Shown: positions 24,831 to 33,197 of the stretch, piece after piece
Position numbering within the stretch: position 1 is the first letter of the stretch
How the letters are laid out: every line of letters starts with the position of its first letter
NCBI RefSeq assembly: GCF_020162115.1
Contig: NZ_CP083911.1
Location: 2,170,001 to 2,234,000, forward strand
Source: Tepidimonas taiwanensis
Lineage (GTDB): Bacteria; Pseudomonadota; Gammaproteobacteria; Burkholderiales; Burkholderiaceae_C
Length of the DNA stretch: 64,000 nucleotides
Direction of reading: 5' to 3'
Program-made: the position numbers and the translations under genes
Notes under the pieces: generated by a model
What the model saw: only the letters and a program-made list of their open reading frames with translations
Databases searched by the model: none
Told to the model about the DNA's origin: nothing

Positions 24831-26547
24831 CGGTGTGCTCCTGCGCCACGCGCAGGACTTCCTCCAAGCTGGTGAGCCCCTGCGCCGCTTTCAGCAGCGC
24901 GTCTTCAAAAAGACTGCGCATGCCCGCTTGAACCGCATGCGCGTGAAGCGCGCTGGTGTCACTCCCATCCAGAATGCGGCGACGGAGCTCATCGTTGAGC
25001 ACCAACAGTTCGTGTACTCCCGTGCGCCCCCAGTAGCCCGTTCCACGACAGCGCTCGCATCCGACCGCCCGACAAAACGTCGGATTGGCGACGTCCAAGC
25101 GCCCGAAACCAAGGCTTTCCAGCAGGGCGGGCGGGGGCTCATATGGCGCTTTGCAATGGACACAAAGTTGTCGCACCAAGCGCTGAGACAGCACACCGAT
25201 GACGCTGGATGTGATCAGATAACGCTCCACACCCATGTCTTGCAACCGCACGATTGCTCCGGCCGCTGTATTGGTGTGCAAAGTGGAGAACACCAAATGC
25301 CCTGTGAGGGCCGACTGGACCGCGATCTGCGCGGTTTCCGTATCGCGCATTTCGCCGATCATGATGATATCGGGATCCTGCCGCAAGATCGCCCTCAGGG
25401 CGCGGGCAAAGGTGAGTCCGATGGCCGAATGAATCTGGATCTGGTTGATCCCCGGGAGTTGATACTCCACCGGGTCCTCGACCGTGATGATTTTCTGGGC
25501 ATTGGCATCGAGCTTGGCCAGGGACGCGTAAAGGGTGGTGGTCTTACCCGACCCAGTCGGCCCCGTCACCAGCACGATCCCGTAGGGATGATCGAGCAGG
25601 CGACGCCAAGCAGCCAGCGTATCCGCGGCAAAGCCCATTTCATCCAATTCCAGCCGAACCGATGAACGGTCCAGTACCCGCATGACAACGCTCTCGCCAT
25701 GGGCGGTCGGCACGGTTGACACACGCAAATCAAGCTCTCGACCCTTGACACGGGTTCGAATACGTCCGTCCTGCGGCAAACGCCGTTCCGCGATATCCAG
25801 ATGCGCCATGAGCTTGACACGCGAAGTCACCGCGGCGGACAGGTTCGGTGACAAGCGCTCATGCAACTGAATCTGACCATCGACCCGATACCGCACATGC
25901 AGCCCATCGTCGAAAGGCTCAAGGTGAATATCGGAGGCACGCAGGTCGACGACGCGCGCAATCATCTGGTTCACCCGGCGAATGACAGGCGCTTCGCTGG
26001 CGAGGTCCTTGAGGTGCTCTACAAATTCTGCGGCGTCGGTGTCATCGATGCCATCAGGCGCATCTTCCGACTCCGCACTTACCAGCGATCCTTGCAGGGC
26101 TTTTTCGAGATCCGCCTCAGACGCTAGCCGCAGATCGAGGCGCGCACCGGTTACCATCTGCAGCGCTTTGCGCAAAAAGTCGTCTTCTGGGTGCGCCACC
26201 GCAACCGTCAAAACCTCGTCTTGCAGCGCCATGGGATAAACCAACTGGGCGCGCTGAAACTCCGGCATCAAACCCGGCACTTCCACAGGAAACGGCGGAA
26301 GCTCGTCCAATGTCACGACGGGGATACTCAACTGCTCAGCCAACGCCTGCAGGACATCCGACTCCGTGACGAGCCCCAAGCGCACGAGCAATTGACCCAA
26401 CTGCGTTTGAGGTGTCTCGCGCTGGGCCAGCAGCGCACGATCCAAATCGCGCGGCTGTAGCTTGCCAGCTGCAACCAAAATTTCGCCCAACAGCGGCCGG
26501 CGGGAGACAGGAAGAGCAGTCGTCGTGGCGATATTCATCACATTCAC
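24823..26547 (-). CDS. gspE: Type II secretion ATPase GspE
   Basis: A 574-residue cytoplasmic hexameric ATPase. The N-terminal MshEN-like domain is at about 15-155. Walker A is GPTGSGKT (329-336), the Asp box and Walker B region DPDIIMIGEMRD is at 391-402, His box GHLVFSTLHTN at 416-426, and the tetracysteine zinc motif uses C462, C465, C497 and C500, which distinguishes GspE/PilB from retraction ATPases. Two ATGs, 26547 and 26538, are possible. It is the first gsp gene and begins one base after the stop of a glycosyltransferase gene, so the secretion operon appears joined to the glycan operon. Confidence 0.96.
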   Translation of the reverse strand: MNVMNIATTTALPVSRRPLLGEILVAAGKLQPRDLDRALLAQRETPQTQLGQLLVRLGLVTESDVLQALAEQLSIPVVTLDELPPFPVEVPGLMPEFQRAQLVYPMALQDEVLTVAVAHPEDDFLRKALQMVTGARLDLRLASEADLEKALQGSLVSAESEDAPDGIDDTDAAEFVEHLKDLASEAPVIRRVNQMIARVVDLRASDIHLEPFDDGLHVRYRVDGQIQLHERLSPNLSAAVTSRVKLMAHLDIAERRLPQDGRIRTRVKGRELDLRVSTVPTAHGESVVMRVLDRSSVRLELDEMGFAADTLAAWRRLLDHPYGIVLVTGPTGSGKTTTLYASLAKLDANAQKIITVEDPVEYQLPGINQIQIHSAIGLTFARALRAILRQDPDIIMIGEMRDTETAQIAVQSALTGHLVFSTLHTNTAAGAIVRLQDMGVERYLITSSVIGVLSQRLVRQLCVHCKAPYEPPPALLESLGFGRLDVANPTFCRAVGCERCRGTGYWGRTGVHELLVLNDELRRRILDGSDTSALHAHAVQAGMRSLFEDALLKAAQGLTSLEEVLRVAQEHTDA

Positions 26548-27330
26548 TCAGATTGACCATTTGTGGCGACGACGGGATTGGTACTGGCGATATACCTCAG
26601 AACGCCACAAACGGCAAAGCCCGCTTATATGCCAAACAGCATGACGCAGACTGTAACGACTGCGACGCTGTCCGACATGCTGAACGATAACATCTGATGC
26701 CACCCCTATACTGTAACCAGCAAGTTGCAATCGCAAACAAAAATCAACATCCTCAACATACAATCGGTATTTTTCATCAAACCCCCCAATAGCGTCATAG
26801 GCACTGCCGCGCACCAGCATACATGCACCATTCACCCAATCCGGCGTCTTGTGCGGACGCCCCCCTCGACCCATCAGGCGACACAGAATTCGGTAAAAAA
26901 TTCGAGTCGGGGTCGGCAGTTCGCGAGCAAAGTCTTGTTCATTACCGATCAAATCCAACTGCCTCGGACAAACCAGACCCACGTCCGACGGCGTCATATA
27001 CGGAATAAGCTTTTCCAAAATCAAATCATTCCACGTCACATCCGGATTGAGCACCCACCAATAGTCCGGGATACTTTCGCCAAGATGTTGCTCCGCCCTG
27101 AACGCCTGATTATGATTTTCAGCAAACGACCTGGACTGGCTATTGTTTCGCAACCTCAAGTCGAAGGGCCAGATCTGGGAACACAGCGCAGATTGCCATT
27201 GAGGATCGGGAATATCAAACGTCAACCAAACCCGCCGCACCCGAGAGCCTTCCCGCGCGATCCGCTGCAATAATGGCAACAGTTGCGAGCCGTGCCCATG
27301 GGATACGATCGAGACAGCAACGCCGTTCAC
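26548..27330 (-). CDS. Family 2 glycosyltransferase (rhamnosyltransferase-like)
   Basis: About 260 residues, GT2 family. VNGVAVSIVSHGHGSQLLPLL at the start; WWVLNPDVTW is the metal-site region, and CMLVRGSAYDAIGGFDEKYRLYVEDVDFCLR the acceptor region typical of rhamnosyl and similar transferases. I choose GTG 27330 because it overlaps the rmlC stop as GTGA; a GTG at 27339 is possible. It lies between rmlC and gspE with almost no spacer. Its DNA is much more AT-rich than both neighbours, suggesting it was acquired separately. Likely uses dTDP-rhamnose from the adjacent pathway, but this is inferred. Confidence 0.85.
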   Translation of the reverse strand: MNGVAVSIVSHGHGSQLLPLLQRIAREGSRVRRVWLTFDIPDPQWQSALCSQIWPFDLRLRNNSQSRSFAENHNQAFRAEQHLGESIPDYWWVLNPDVTWNDLILEKLIPYMTPSDVGLVCPRQLDLIGNEQDFARELPTPTRIFYRILCRLMGRGGRPHKTPDWVNGACMLVRGSAYDAIGGFDEKYRLYVEDVDFCLRLQLAGYSIGVASDVIVQHVGQRRSRYSLRHAVWHISGLCRLWRSEVYRQYQSRRRHKWSI

Positions 27331-27884
27331 AATAGACACGCCTGCGAGAAATCGACGCCTGCCGCGTCTTTCGCTGAAATGAGGGGCGCATCCTCAGCAA
27401 GTGGCCACTCTATCGCCAGCGTCGGATCGTCCCACCGGATACAGCGCTCGTGCGCGGGACTGTAGTAGTCAGTGGTTTTGTAGAGGAAGTCCGCCTCGTC
27501 GCTGAGCACGAGAAAGCCGTGCGCGAACCCCGGCGGAATCCACAGTTGCCGGTGGTTCGATTCGCTGAGCTCCACACCCACCCAGCGGCCGAACGTGGGC
27601 GAATCGCGCCGGATATCGACCGCCACGTCGAACACCGCACCGCGCACAACGCGCACGAGTTTGCCCTGCGCTTTCGGCGGCAGTTGGTAGTGCAGCCCGC
27701 GCAGCACACCGCGGCGACTGCGGCTGTGGTTGTCCTGCACGAACGTGAGGCCGTGCAGACCGGTGGCCGCCTCGAAATCGCGCTGGTTATAGCTCTCGAA
27801 GAAAAACCCGCGCGCGTCCCCAAAGACCTTGGGCTCGAGGATCAGCACGTCGGGGATGTCGGTGGGGATCACGGTATACGGCAT
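27327..27884 (-). CDS. rmlC: dTDP-4-dehydrorhamnose 3,5-epimerase
   Basis: 185 residues, the usual RmlC length. Converts dTDP-4-keto-6-deoxyglucose to dTDP-4-keto-rhamnose. Motifs: EPKVFGDARGFFFESYNQRDF, FVQDNHSRSRRGVLRGLHYQ (with the catalytic His), RVVRGAVFDVAVDIRRDSPTFG and WIPPGFAHGFLVLSD. ATG 27884 is eight bases after rmlA. The last bases overlap the following glycosyltransferase start. Confidence 0.96.
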   Translation of the reverse strand: MPYTVIPTDIPDVLILEPKVFGDARGFFFESYNQRDFEAATGLHGLTFVQDNHSRSRRGVLRGLHYQLPPKAQGKLVRVVRGAVFDVAVDIRRDSPTFGRWVGVELSESNHRQLWIPPGFAHGFLVLSDEADFLYKTTDYYSPAHERCIRWDDPTLAIEWPLAEDAPLISAKDAAGVDFSQACLL

Positions 27885-27892
27885 CGTGCACC

Positions 27893-28759
27893 TCACCCCA
27901 GCAGACCCAGCAGGTATTGGCCGTAGCCGCTCTTGGCGAGCGGCTCGGCCAGACGCTGCAGCTGCGCATCGTCGATCCAGCCGTTGCGCCACGCCACCTC
28001 CTCGGGACAAGCGATCTTGAGGCCCTGGCGGCGCTCGATGGTGGCGATGAAGTGGCCGGCATCCAGCAGGCTGTCGTGCGTACCGGTGTCGAGCCACGCG
28101 TAGCCGCGCTGCATGATCTGCACCGACAGCTGTCCGCGCTCGAGGTACGCGCGGTTGACATCGGTGATTTCGAGCTCGCCGCGGGCGCTGGGGCGCACAC
28201 GGCGGGCGATGTCGACGACCTGCTCGTCGTAGAAATACAGGCCGGTCACGGCGTAGTTGGATTTAGGCTGCGCGGGTTTTTCTTCGATGCTGGTCGCCCG
28301 CCCCTCGGCGTCGAAGGCGACGACGCCGTAGCGCTGCGGGTCGTGCACGTGGTAGGCAAAGATGGTGGCACCTTCGGTCTGCGCGTCGGCCGCGCGCAGC
28401 AGGGGCTGCAGGTCGTGGCCGTAAAAGATGTTGTCCCCCAGCACGAGGGCGCTCGGGTGGCCGGCGACGAAGTCCGCGCCGATGATGAACGCTTGTGCCA
28501 GCCCTTCCGGCCGGGGTTGGACGGCGTACTGCAGCCGCATGCCCCACTGGCTGCCGTCGCCCAGCAGCTGTTCGAAGCGCGGCGTGTCCTGCGGGGTGCT
28601 GATGATGAGCACCTCACGAATCCCGGCGAGCATCAAGGTGCTCAGCGGGTAGTACACCATCGGCTTGTCGTACACCGGCAGCAGCTGTTTGCTGACCGCG
28701 AGCGTGGCCGGGTGCAGCCGGGTGCCGGAGCCACCCGCCAAAACGATACCTTTGCGCAT
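27893..28759 (-). CDS. rmlA: Glucose-1-phosphate thymidylyltransferase
   Basis: 288 residues. First step of dTDP-rhamnose synthesis: glucose 1-phosphate plus dTTP gives dTDP-glucose. Starts at MRKGIVLAGGSGTRLHPAT, containing the nucleotide-binding GGSGTRL; KPMVYYPLSTLMLAGIREVLII, LVLGDNIFYGHDL and EKPAQPKSNYAVTGLYFYD are all characteristic. An upstream in-frame extension to 28795 is unlikely because the family begins exactly at this ATG. Follows the FlgO-like lipoprotein gene by 75 bases. Confidence 0.96.
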   Translation of the reverse strand: MRKGIVLAGGSGTRLHPATLAVSKQLLPVYDKPMVYYPLSTLMLAGIREVLIISTPQDTPRFEQLLGDGSQWGMRLQYAVQPRPEGLAQAFIIGADFVAGHPSALVLGDNIFYGHDLQPLLRAADAQTEGATIFAYHVHDPQRYGVVAFDAEGRATSIEEKPAQPKSNYAVTGLYFYDEQVVDIARRVRPSARGELEITDVNRAYLERGQLSVQIMQRGYAWLDTGTHDSLLDAGHFIATIERRQGLKIACPEEVAWRNGWIDDAQLQRLAEPLAKSGYGQYLLGLLG

Positions 28760-28834
28760 GGGAAAACGCCGCTTGGCTCGCACCAAGCGGCTCACTGGAA
28801 TCTGGATGCAATCCGCCGCGCTCAGGCCGCGACG

Positions 28835-29392
28835 TCAAAGCGCTTCGGCGGACTTGCGCACCAAACGCTGCACGTCGCGGTCCATTGGCAGCGCGTAATC
28901 ATACCCGCGCAGGATCTGGCCCGTCTCGGACCGCACGAGCTTGATGTTGACGTAGACGTACTGCCCGGCCACCGAGTAGGTTCCCACCAGAACGGCCGTG
29001 GCTTGATGGACGCGGGCGATGTCCTTAATTTCTCGCGAGAGCAACAGCTCGCCGGTTTGCTCGCGCACGAAGACGTCACCGCGCAGCTTCATCTCGCGCA
29101 CGTCGATACCGGCAGCCGCAGCTGCGGAGCTGTACTGCTCGGACAAGGTACGGCCCAGCGGCGACGAGACGCGCAGATCGTTGACGTCAACGATGGTTGC
29201 CACGAGCAGAGGCGAAACCATCCCCGGCGGCAGGCCAGCGAGCAGCTTGCCCACAGCATCACGGTTCGCCTGCAGGAAGGGGTGGGACGCAGCTTCCTCG
29301 TAGGTCGGTCCATTCGGCTTGGCGGTGGTCACGCAGCCGGCCAACGTAAACGCAGCGGCAGCAGCGATCAGCGATACAACGAGGCGTTTCAT
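28835..29392 (-). CDS. FlgO-family outer-membrane lipoprotein
   Basis: 185 residues with a lipoprotein signal (VVSLIAAAAAFTLAGC, Cys at 20). The body matches the FlgO-type domain: SPLLVATIVDVNDLRVSSPLGRTLSEQYSSAAAAAG, MKLRGDVFVREQTGELLLSREI and AVLVGTYSVAGQYVYVNIKLV (quoted in parts). In Vibrio FlgO is a flagellar outer-membrane protein, but FlgO-like domains occur outside flagellar loci and no flagellar gene is present here. The start overlaps the preceding lipoprotein stop in ATGA, so the two are a coupled pair inserted inside the rhamnose gene set. A role in outer-membrane or surface assembly is a guess. Confidence 0.75.
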   Translation of the reverse strand: MKRLVVSLIAAAAAFTLAGCVTTAKPNGPTYEEAASHPFLQANRDAVGKLLAGLPPGMVSPLLVATIVDVNDLRVSSPLGRTLSEQYSSAAAAAGIDVREMKLRGDVFVREQTGELLLSREIKDIARVHQATAVLVGTYSVAGQYVYVNIKLVRSETGQILRGYDYALPMDRDVQRLVRKSAEAL

Positions 29393-30072
29393 TGCGACAC
29401 TACCTTGTAATCGCGCGTGGCCGGACCACGAACCACCTGAAACAGCGTGGCGTCACTGTCCTCGACGTAGTACACGTCGGTGTTGCGGGCGACGTACCGG
29501 TCGCCTTGCATAATGGTCGTGGTGAGGATGACCTCGGTGTGGGTGGGCCCCCCACTGTATTGGCTGCGCGCCAGATCCGCGATGGCTGCGTACCCCAATC
29601 CACCGACCATCGCCGCGTCCCGATGAGCGTGCACACCCAAGTAATGCGCGACATAGACACCAGCCGTCACGGCCGTAAAGAGGCCCGGGATGAGGTGCGG
29701 CCGGTCGCTGTTGTGCCGGATGACCTGCGCCTCGTAGCTAACTTTTAACGGAGCATCTTCACGCTCGACAACGGTCTTACCCTGGTTGACCATGCGCGTG
29801 ATCAGCAGCTCGCGGAAAGCACGGTCGAACGTCGAGGGCTGCGCCGGCAATTTCACCTGGATCGGTTGGCCCGCGTCACCCGCCGACCCCAGCCGCACCA
29901 GTGTGTTGGCGACGACGTGCTGCGCCACAGCGTCCCAGTGGCCGGCGGATCGAACCTTGAGTTGTGACGTGTAAGGAAAGTTTTCAGCAACCGGAATCGG
30001 GGCGTGCGAGCACCCCGCCAATCCGGCCAATGTCGAGGCGACTATCGCCCCAGTCATGAGAAGACGATTCAC
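29389..30072 (-). CDS. Lipoprotein of unknown function paired with the FlgO-like protein
   Basis: 227 residues when started at GTG 30072, which has a perfect AGGAGG four bases upstream, nearly the same leader as the surface-protein gene. Lipobox ASTLAGLAGC near residues 13-22. Beyond that are regions VVANTLVRLG and LLITRMVNQGKTVV, then a moderately hydrophobic central stretch (LFTAVTAGVYVAHYLGVHAHRDAAMVGG, partly quoted). I do not recognise the family. Overlap with the FlgO-like gene (ATGA) suggests that the two products act together at the outer membrane. Confidence 0.75.
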   Translation of the reverse strand: MNRLLMTGAIVASTLAGLAGCSHAPIPVAENFPYTSQLKVRSAGHWDAVAQHVVANTLVRLGSAGDAGQPIQVKLPAQPSTFDRAFRELLITRMVNQGKTVVEREDAPLKVSYEAQVIRHNSDRPHLIPGLFTAVTAGVYVAHYLGVHAHRDAAMVGGLGYAAIADLARSQYSGGPTHTEVILTTTIMQGDRYVARNTDVYYVEDSDATLFQVVRGPATRDYKVVSQ

Positions 30073-30150
30073 GGAACCTCCTATTTTTATTTTCCTCAAA
30101 AACGATAACATGCATCAGGCAGCGCGTCAAGAAAAACGCACGCGGTTGCC

Positions 30151-30243
30151 TCACGACGTGGTATTTTTGCCAGCGAGTCGTGGGACGACGGCGTAAACCA
30201 GAATGCAGCCTGCGACGGCCGCGATCAAAAGCCCACCAGCCAT
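30151..30243 (-). CDS. Possible 30-residue membrane peptide
   Basis: A short frame starting at an ATG inside the rmlD stop region and ending 78 bases before the lipoprotein gene. The product begins MAGGLLIAAVAGCILVYAVV and ends with a basic, polar tail (PRLAGKNTTS), i.e. a single membrane helix. Overlaps the rmlD end by 19 bases in another frame. Too short for firm support; may be chance. Confidence 0.3.
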   Translation of the reverse strand: MAGGLLIAAVAGCILVYAVVPRLAGKNTTS

Positions 30244-31148
30244 TCGGCGCACCGCCGCACCCCCTCTTCCCAAGCTGGCAAACGCAGCCCGAAGGTCTGT
30301 TGCAGGCGGCTGGTGTCGAGGCGCGCGTTGTGCGGCCGGCGCGCGGGGGTGGGAAAGGCGCTGCTCGGCACCGGATCGATCGCTTGCACGCGCCAGCCGG
30401 CGTCGGGCCAGCGTCGGCGCGCGGCGTCGATCAGCACGGTGGCATAGCCGTGCCACGTGGTGACGCCCGCGGCGGCGAGGTGGTAGGTTCCCCCACCCAC
30501 CCCGGTGGCGAGCACGTGCCGCAGTGCGTGAGCGGTGACGTCGGCGATGAGGTCCGCCCCGGTCGGGGCACCATACTGGTCATCGACGACGGTCAGGCGC
30601 TCGCGCTCGCGCGCCAGGCGCAATATCGTGCGCGCAAAGTTGCCCCCGCGCGCACCGTAAACCCATTGCGTGCGCAGAATCAGGTGCTGGCAACCGCTGG
30701 CGCGAATGGCGTCCTCGCCGGCCAGCTTGGTGCGGCCGTAGGCGTTGAGCGGGCCGGTGAGGTCGTCCTCGCGCCAGGGCCGCTCTCCGCTGCCATCGAA
30801 CACGTAGTCCGTGCTGTAGTGCACGAGCCAAGCCCCCATCTCCGCGGCCACCTGCGCAAGCACGGCGGGTGCCTCGGCGTTGACGCGGTGCGCCCGCGCG
30901 GTGTCGGTTTCCGCCCGGTCGACCGCGGTGTAAGCCGCGGCGTTGACGATCGCCGTGGGGCGCACGACTGCGACCGTGCGCCGCAGCCCATCCAGGTCGC
31001 TGAGGTCACCGCATAACGCTTCGGCGCACCCAGGCAGGCGTCCACCGGCTCGCTCGAGCGCTATCACGTCGCCAACGATGGCTAGGCTTCGCTGCAGCTC
31101 CCAACCAACTTGCCCGCCCTTTCCGAACAGCAAAATCCGGCTGGTCAC
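30225..31148 (-). CDS. rmlD: dTDP-4-dehydrorhamnose reductase
   Basis: About 307 residues. Reduces dTDP-4-keto-rhamnose to dTDP-rhamnose. Rossmann motif RILLFGKGGQVGWEL, then IVNAAAYTAVDRAETD, WLVHYSTDYVFDGSGERPWREDD (partly quoted) with the YGRTKLAGE catalytic block. The natural family start is just before ILLFG, so I choose GTG 31148; TTG 31190 and other GTGs are in frame. It directly precedes (42 bases) no strong promoter; the upstream gene is the secreted protease rather than rmlB, which is unusual. Confidence 0.92.
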   Translation of the reverse strand: MTSRILLFGKGGQVGWELQRSLAIVGDVIALERAGGRLPGCAEALCGDLSDLDGLRRTVAVVRPTAIVNAAAYTAVDRAETDTARAHRVNAEAPAVLAQVAAEMGAWLVHYSTDYVFDGSGERPWREDDLTGPLNAYGRTKLAGEDAIRASGCQHLILRTQWVYGARGGNFARTILRLARERERLTVVDDQYGAPTGADLIADVTAHALRHVLATGVGGGTYHLAAAGVTTWHGYATVLIDAARRRWPDAGWRVQAIDPVPSSAFPTPARRPHNARLDTSRLQQTFGLRLPAWEEGVRRCAEWLVGF

Positions 31149-31190
31149 CTCATCGGCGAACGATGAATCCACCTTCACACCACAACTCAA

Positions 31191-33104
31191 CTATTTCTCC
31201 GTCGCCCAAACATAATAAGCCACCCCTTCATACAAATATGACGGATAGTTCGCAATAATGAAATCCCGCTCTTGTTGATTAGTGGTGTAGAAATGCGCGC
31301 CAGCGGCTTGATTGTAGAATCGATACAGCGGAACACCGGTAACAGAATCACCTACGAACCACGCCTCCCCCTCATAGAGGAACTGGGGATATGTTTTTCT
31401 TACATGATCACGCTCCGCTTCACTGATAGTGTAAAAGTGGGCACCCGTGGAGGTGTTATAAAAACGATAAACTGTGCGCACACCAGTCTGCTTGGATGGG
31501 TACGCATAAAATGCTATCCCTTCGTACCGAAACGATGGGTAGTTTGCAACCACAAAATCGCGCTCCGTCTTACTGATAGTAAAGAAATGGGACCGGGTGA
31601 GATCGTTGTAAAACCGATAAACAGGATTTCGAGGAGGAAGACTCACAACGGGATCCAGCCATTTTTTCAGACCATTCTGAAAAGCCTTATCAAATCTTCC
31701 ATATACAGAAACAGAGCCAGAACAAGCAGATGTCCCACCCCGAAGAACACCAATCACGTAACGATCCCCACCGACAGAACGGAAAAGAGAGGAGCCGCTA
31801 CTGCCAGGCTCCGTCGTCCCGACATCCCATAGGACTCCATGGTAATCCCCGACGGCAGCCGTGGACTCGCTACACGAAAACGATCCGCCAGAGCTATCTG
31901 CGCAACTCAAATACCCACCATTTGTACCGAAACTGATTTTTTTCAAATCTCCCCGTGGGTGATGAATGCCAGCGACCGATTGCATTAGCGACTGAACATT
32001 TGCATCCCATGCCGCAAAAACAACATTGCCAGCAGGCACCTGGTTCAATTGAATCAATGTTGTATCCTGAGCCGACTGAGCCGACAACAAAAGACCCCCA
32101 CCCCGCGTGACAAATGCCTCACTCGACATCGTTGCAGACGAGCAAGCGGGAGCCTGATAATTCCACCATGCCTCCAATGTCGATGCAAATGACTGGCTGG
32201 CGATGCAATGACTAGCAGTCAACAAATACGGTGTAAAATCTTGCCTTCTGTTGTTGAGCAGGGTGCCTGTGCAGAGGTAGCTCGCACCGGATGCCGGGTC
32301 ACTAAAAACAAGGCGCGCAACGCTCCGGCCTGCTCTTTGATCCGGATCCGCCGCACACGCAATGTTTCGCTGGCAAACGAGAGACTCGCCAATCTGGCTG
32401 TCGAGCGTCTTTTCTACCGACTCGGCAAAATGCGATACCCAATCAACGGAGACCTCAAATTTATCCTTATCGAGCGCGCCAGGCAAAACAAAGACGACCG
32501 TCAGACTCTCCCCTTGGGCTGTAGGCGACACTACCGAATAACGGCCGTTTTTCACTACCCCCAAGTCTGAATCTCGCGCAGACGATTCAATAATATTGAA
32601 ACCATCTTTTTCCAGCAGTACCTGCCCGTCTTCCTGAATAAAATAAAGCCGACTCCGCGGATCTATACGCGAAAAACTGAGTCGCGCCCGCAACGCCCCC
32701 GCCTTGGGAGATATCAACCTGAGCGACGACTGCCAATTTCCAACAGAGTCTCGCTTCCAAGACAACTTTTGCGCCAGATTAGATGCCGCACCCACCCGCT
32801 CATCGACACGGCCGTATCCAATTTGCAATACAGGCCCTTGATCTTTTCTGAGCAACTGTTCCGATGGATTGGGCTCAGAGAGGCTAAAAACGTAAGGATC
32901 GGCGACGATTTCTATCCGCTTGTTTTCCTGTTTTAACTCGGGCATCGCCCGCGATGCTGCAGAGGAGAAAGCAGATAGTGAGGGCAGTTTATTTTCCTCT
33001 GACCGTGCGTTGTTACTTAGTGCACCCAGACTGATCACTGCAATCAGCCCAAGTGTACGCAGTAGACGCCCACTCGCGGGAAAAATACGAAGAGTCTGGC
33101 TCAC
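31191..33104 (-). CDS. Secreted trypsin-like serine protease with three C-terminal RFYN repeats
   Basis: About 637 residues. GTG 33104 has an AGGAGGT ribosome site, giving a signal peptide (TLGLIAVISLGALSNNARS). Residues 60-235 look like a propeptide/beta region. The protease domain resembles lysyl endopeptidase/chymotrypsin-fold enzymes: LLTASHC with His299, QDTTLIQLN with Asp347 and PGSSGSSLF with the nucleophile Ser436; several Cys (C244, C250, C278, C300, C321) could form disulfides. Residues 494-637 contain three 45-50-residue repeats (VYRFYNDLTRSHFFTISKTE-type), the DUF5648-like module often found on secreted enzymes. Probably exported, perhaps through the adjacent type II system. Clearly AT-rich, inserted between rmlB and rmlD. 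Confidence 0.85.
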   Translation of the reverse strand: MSQTLRIFPASGRLLRTLGLIAVISLGALSNNARSEENKLPSLSAFSSAASRAMPELKQENKRIEIVADPYVFSLSEPNPSEQLLRKDQGPVLQIGYGRVDERVGAASNLAQKLSWKRDSVGNWQSSLRLISPKAGALRARLSFSRIDPRSRLYFIQEDGQVLLEKDGFNIIESSARDSDLGVVKNGRYSVVSPTAQGESLTVVFVLPGALDKDKFEVSVDWVSHFAESVEKTLDSQIGESLVCQRNIACAADPDQRAGRSVARLVFSDPASGASYLCTGTLLNNRRQDFTPYLLTASHCIASQSFASTLEAWWNYQAPACSSATMSSEAFVTRGGGLLLSAQSAQDTTLIQLNQVPAGNVVFAAWDANVQSLMQSVAGIHHPRGDLKKISFGTNGGYLSCADSSGGSFSCSESTAAVGDYHGVLWDVGTTEPGSSGSSLFRSVGGDRYVIGVLRGGTSACSGSVSVYGRFDKAFQNGLKKWLDPVVSLPPRNPVYRFYNDLTRSHFFTISKTERDFVVANYPSFRYEGIAFYAYPSKQTGVRTVYRFYNTSTGAHFYTISEAERDHVRKTYPQFLYEGEAWFVGDSVTGVPLYRFYNQAAGAHFYTTNQQERDFIIANYPSYLYEGVAYYVWATEK

Positions 33105-33197
33105 GGGTAACCTCCTAGCTGTTGGCGGCCAACATGTTAGCCGAATGTCGTTTTCTTTAAAGCACGCTAGAACCACATTGTGGCTCCGAGCCAACAG

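Noticed and set aside
28835..30072. A flagellar locus, because of the FlgO-like protein
   Set aside because: No other flagellar gene is present in the window; FlgO-like domains occur in other settings.
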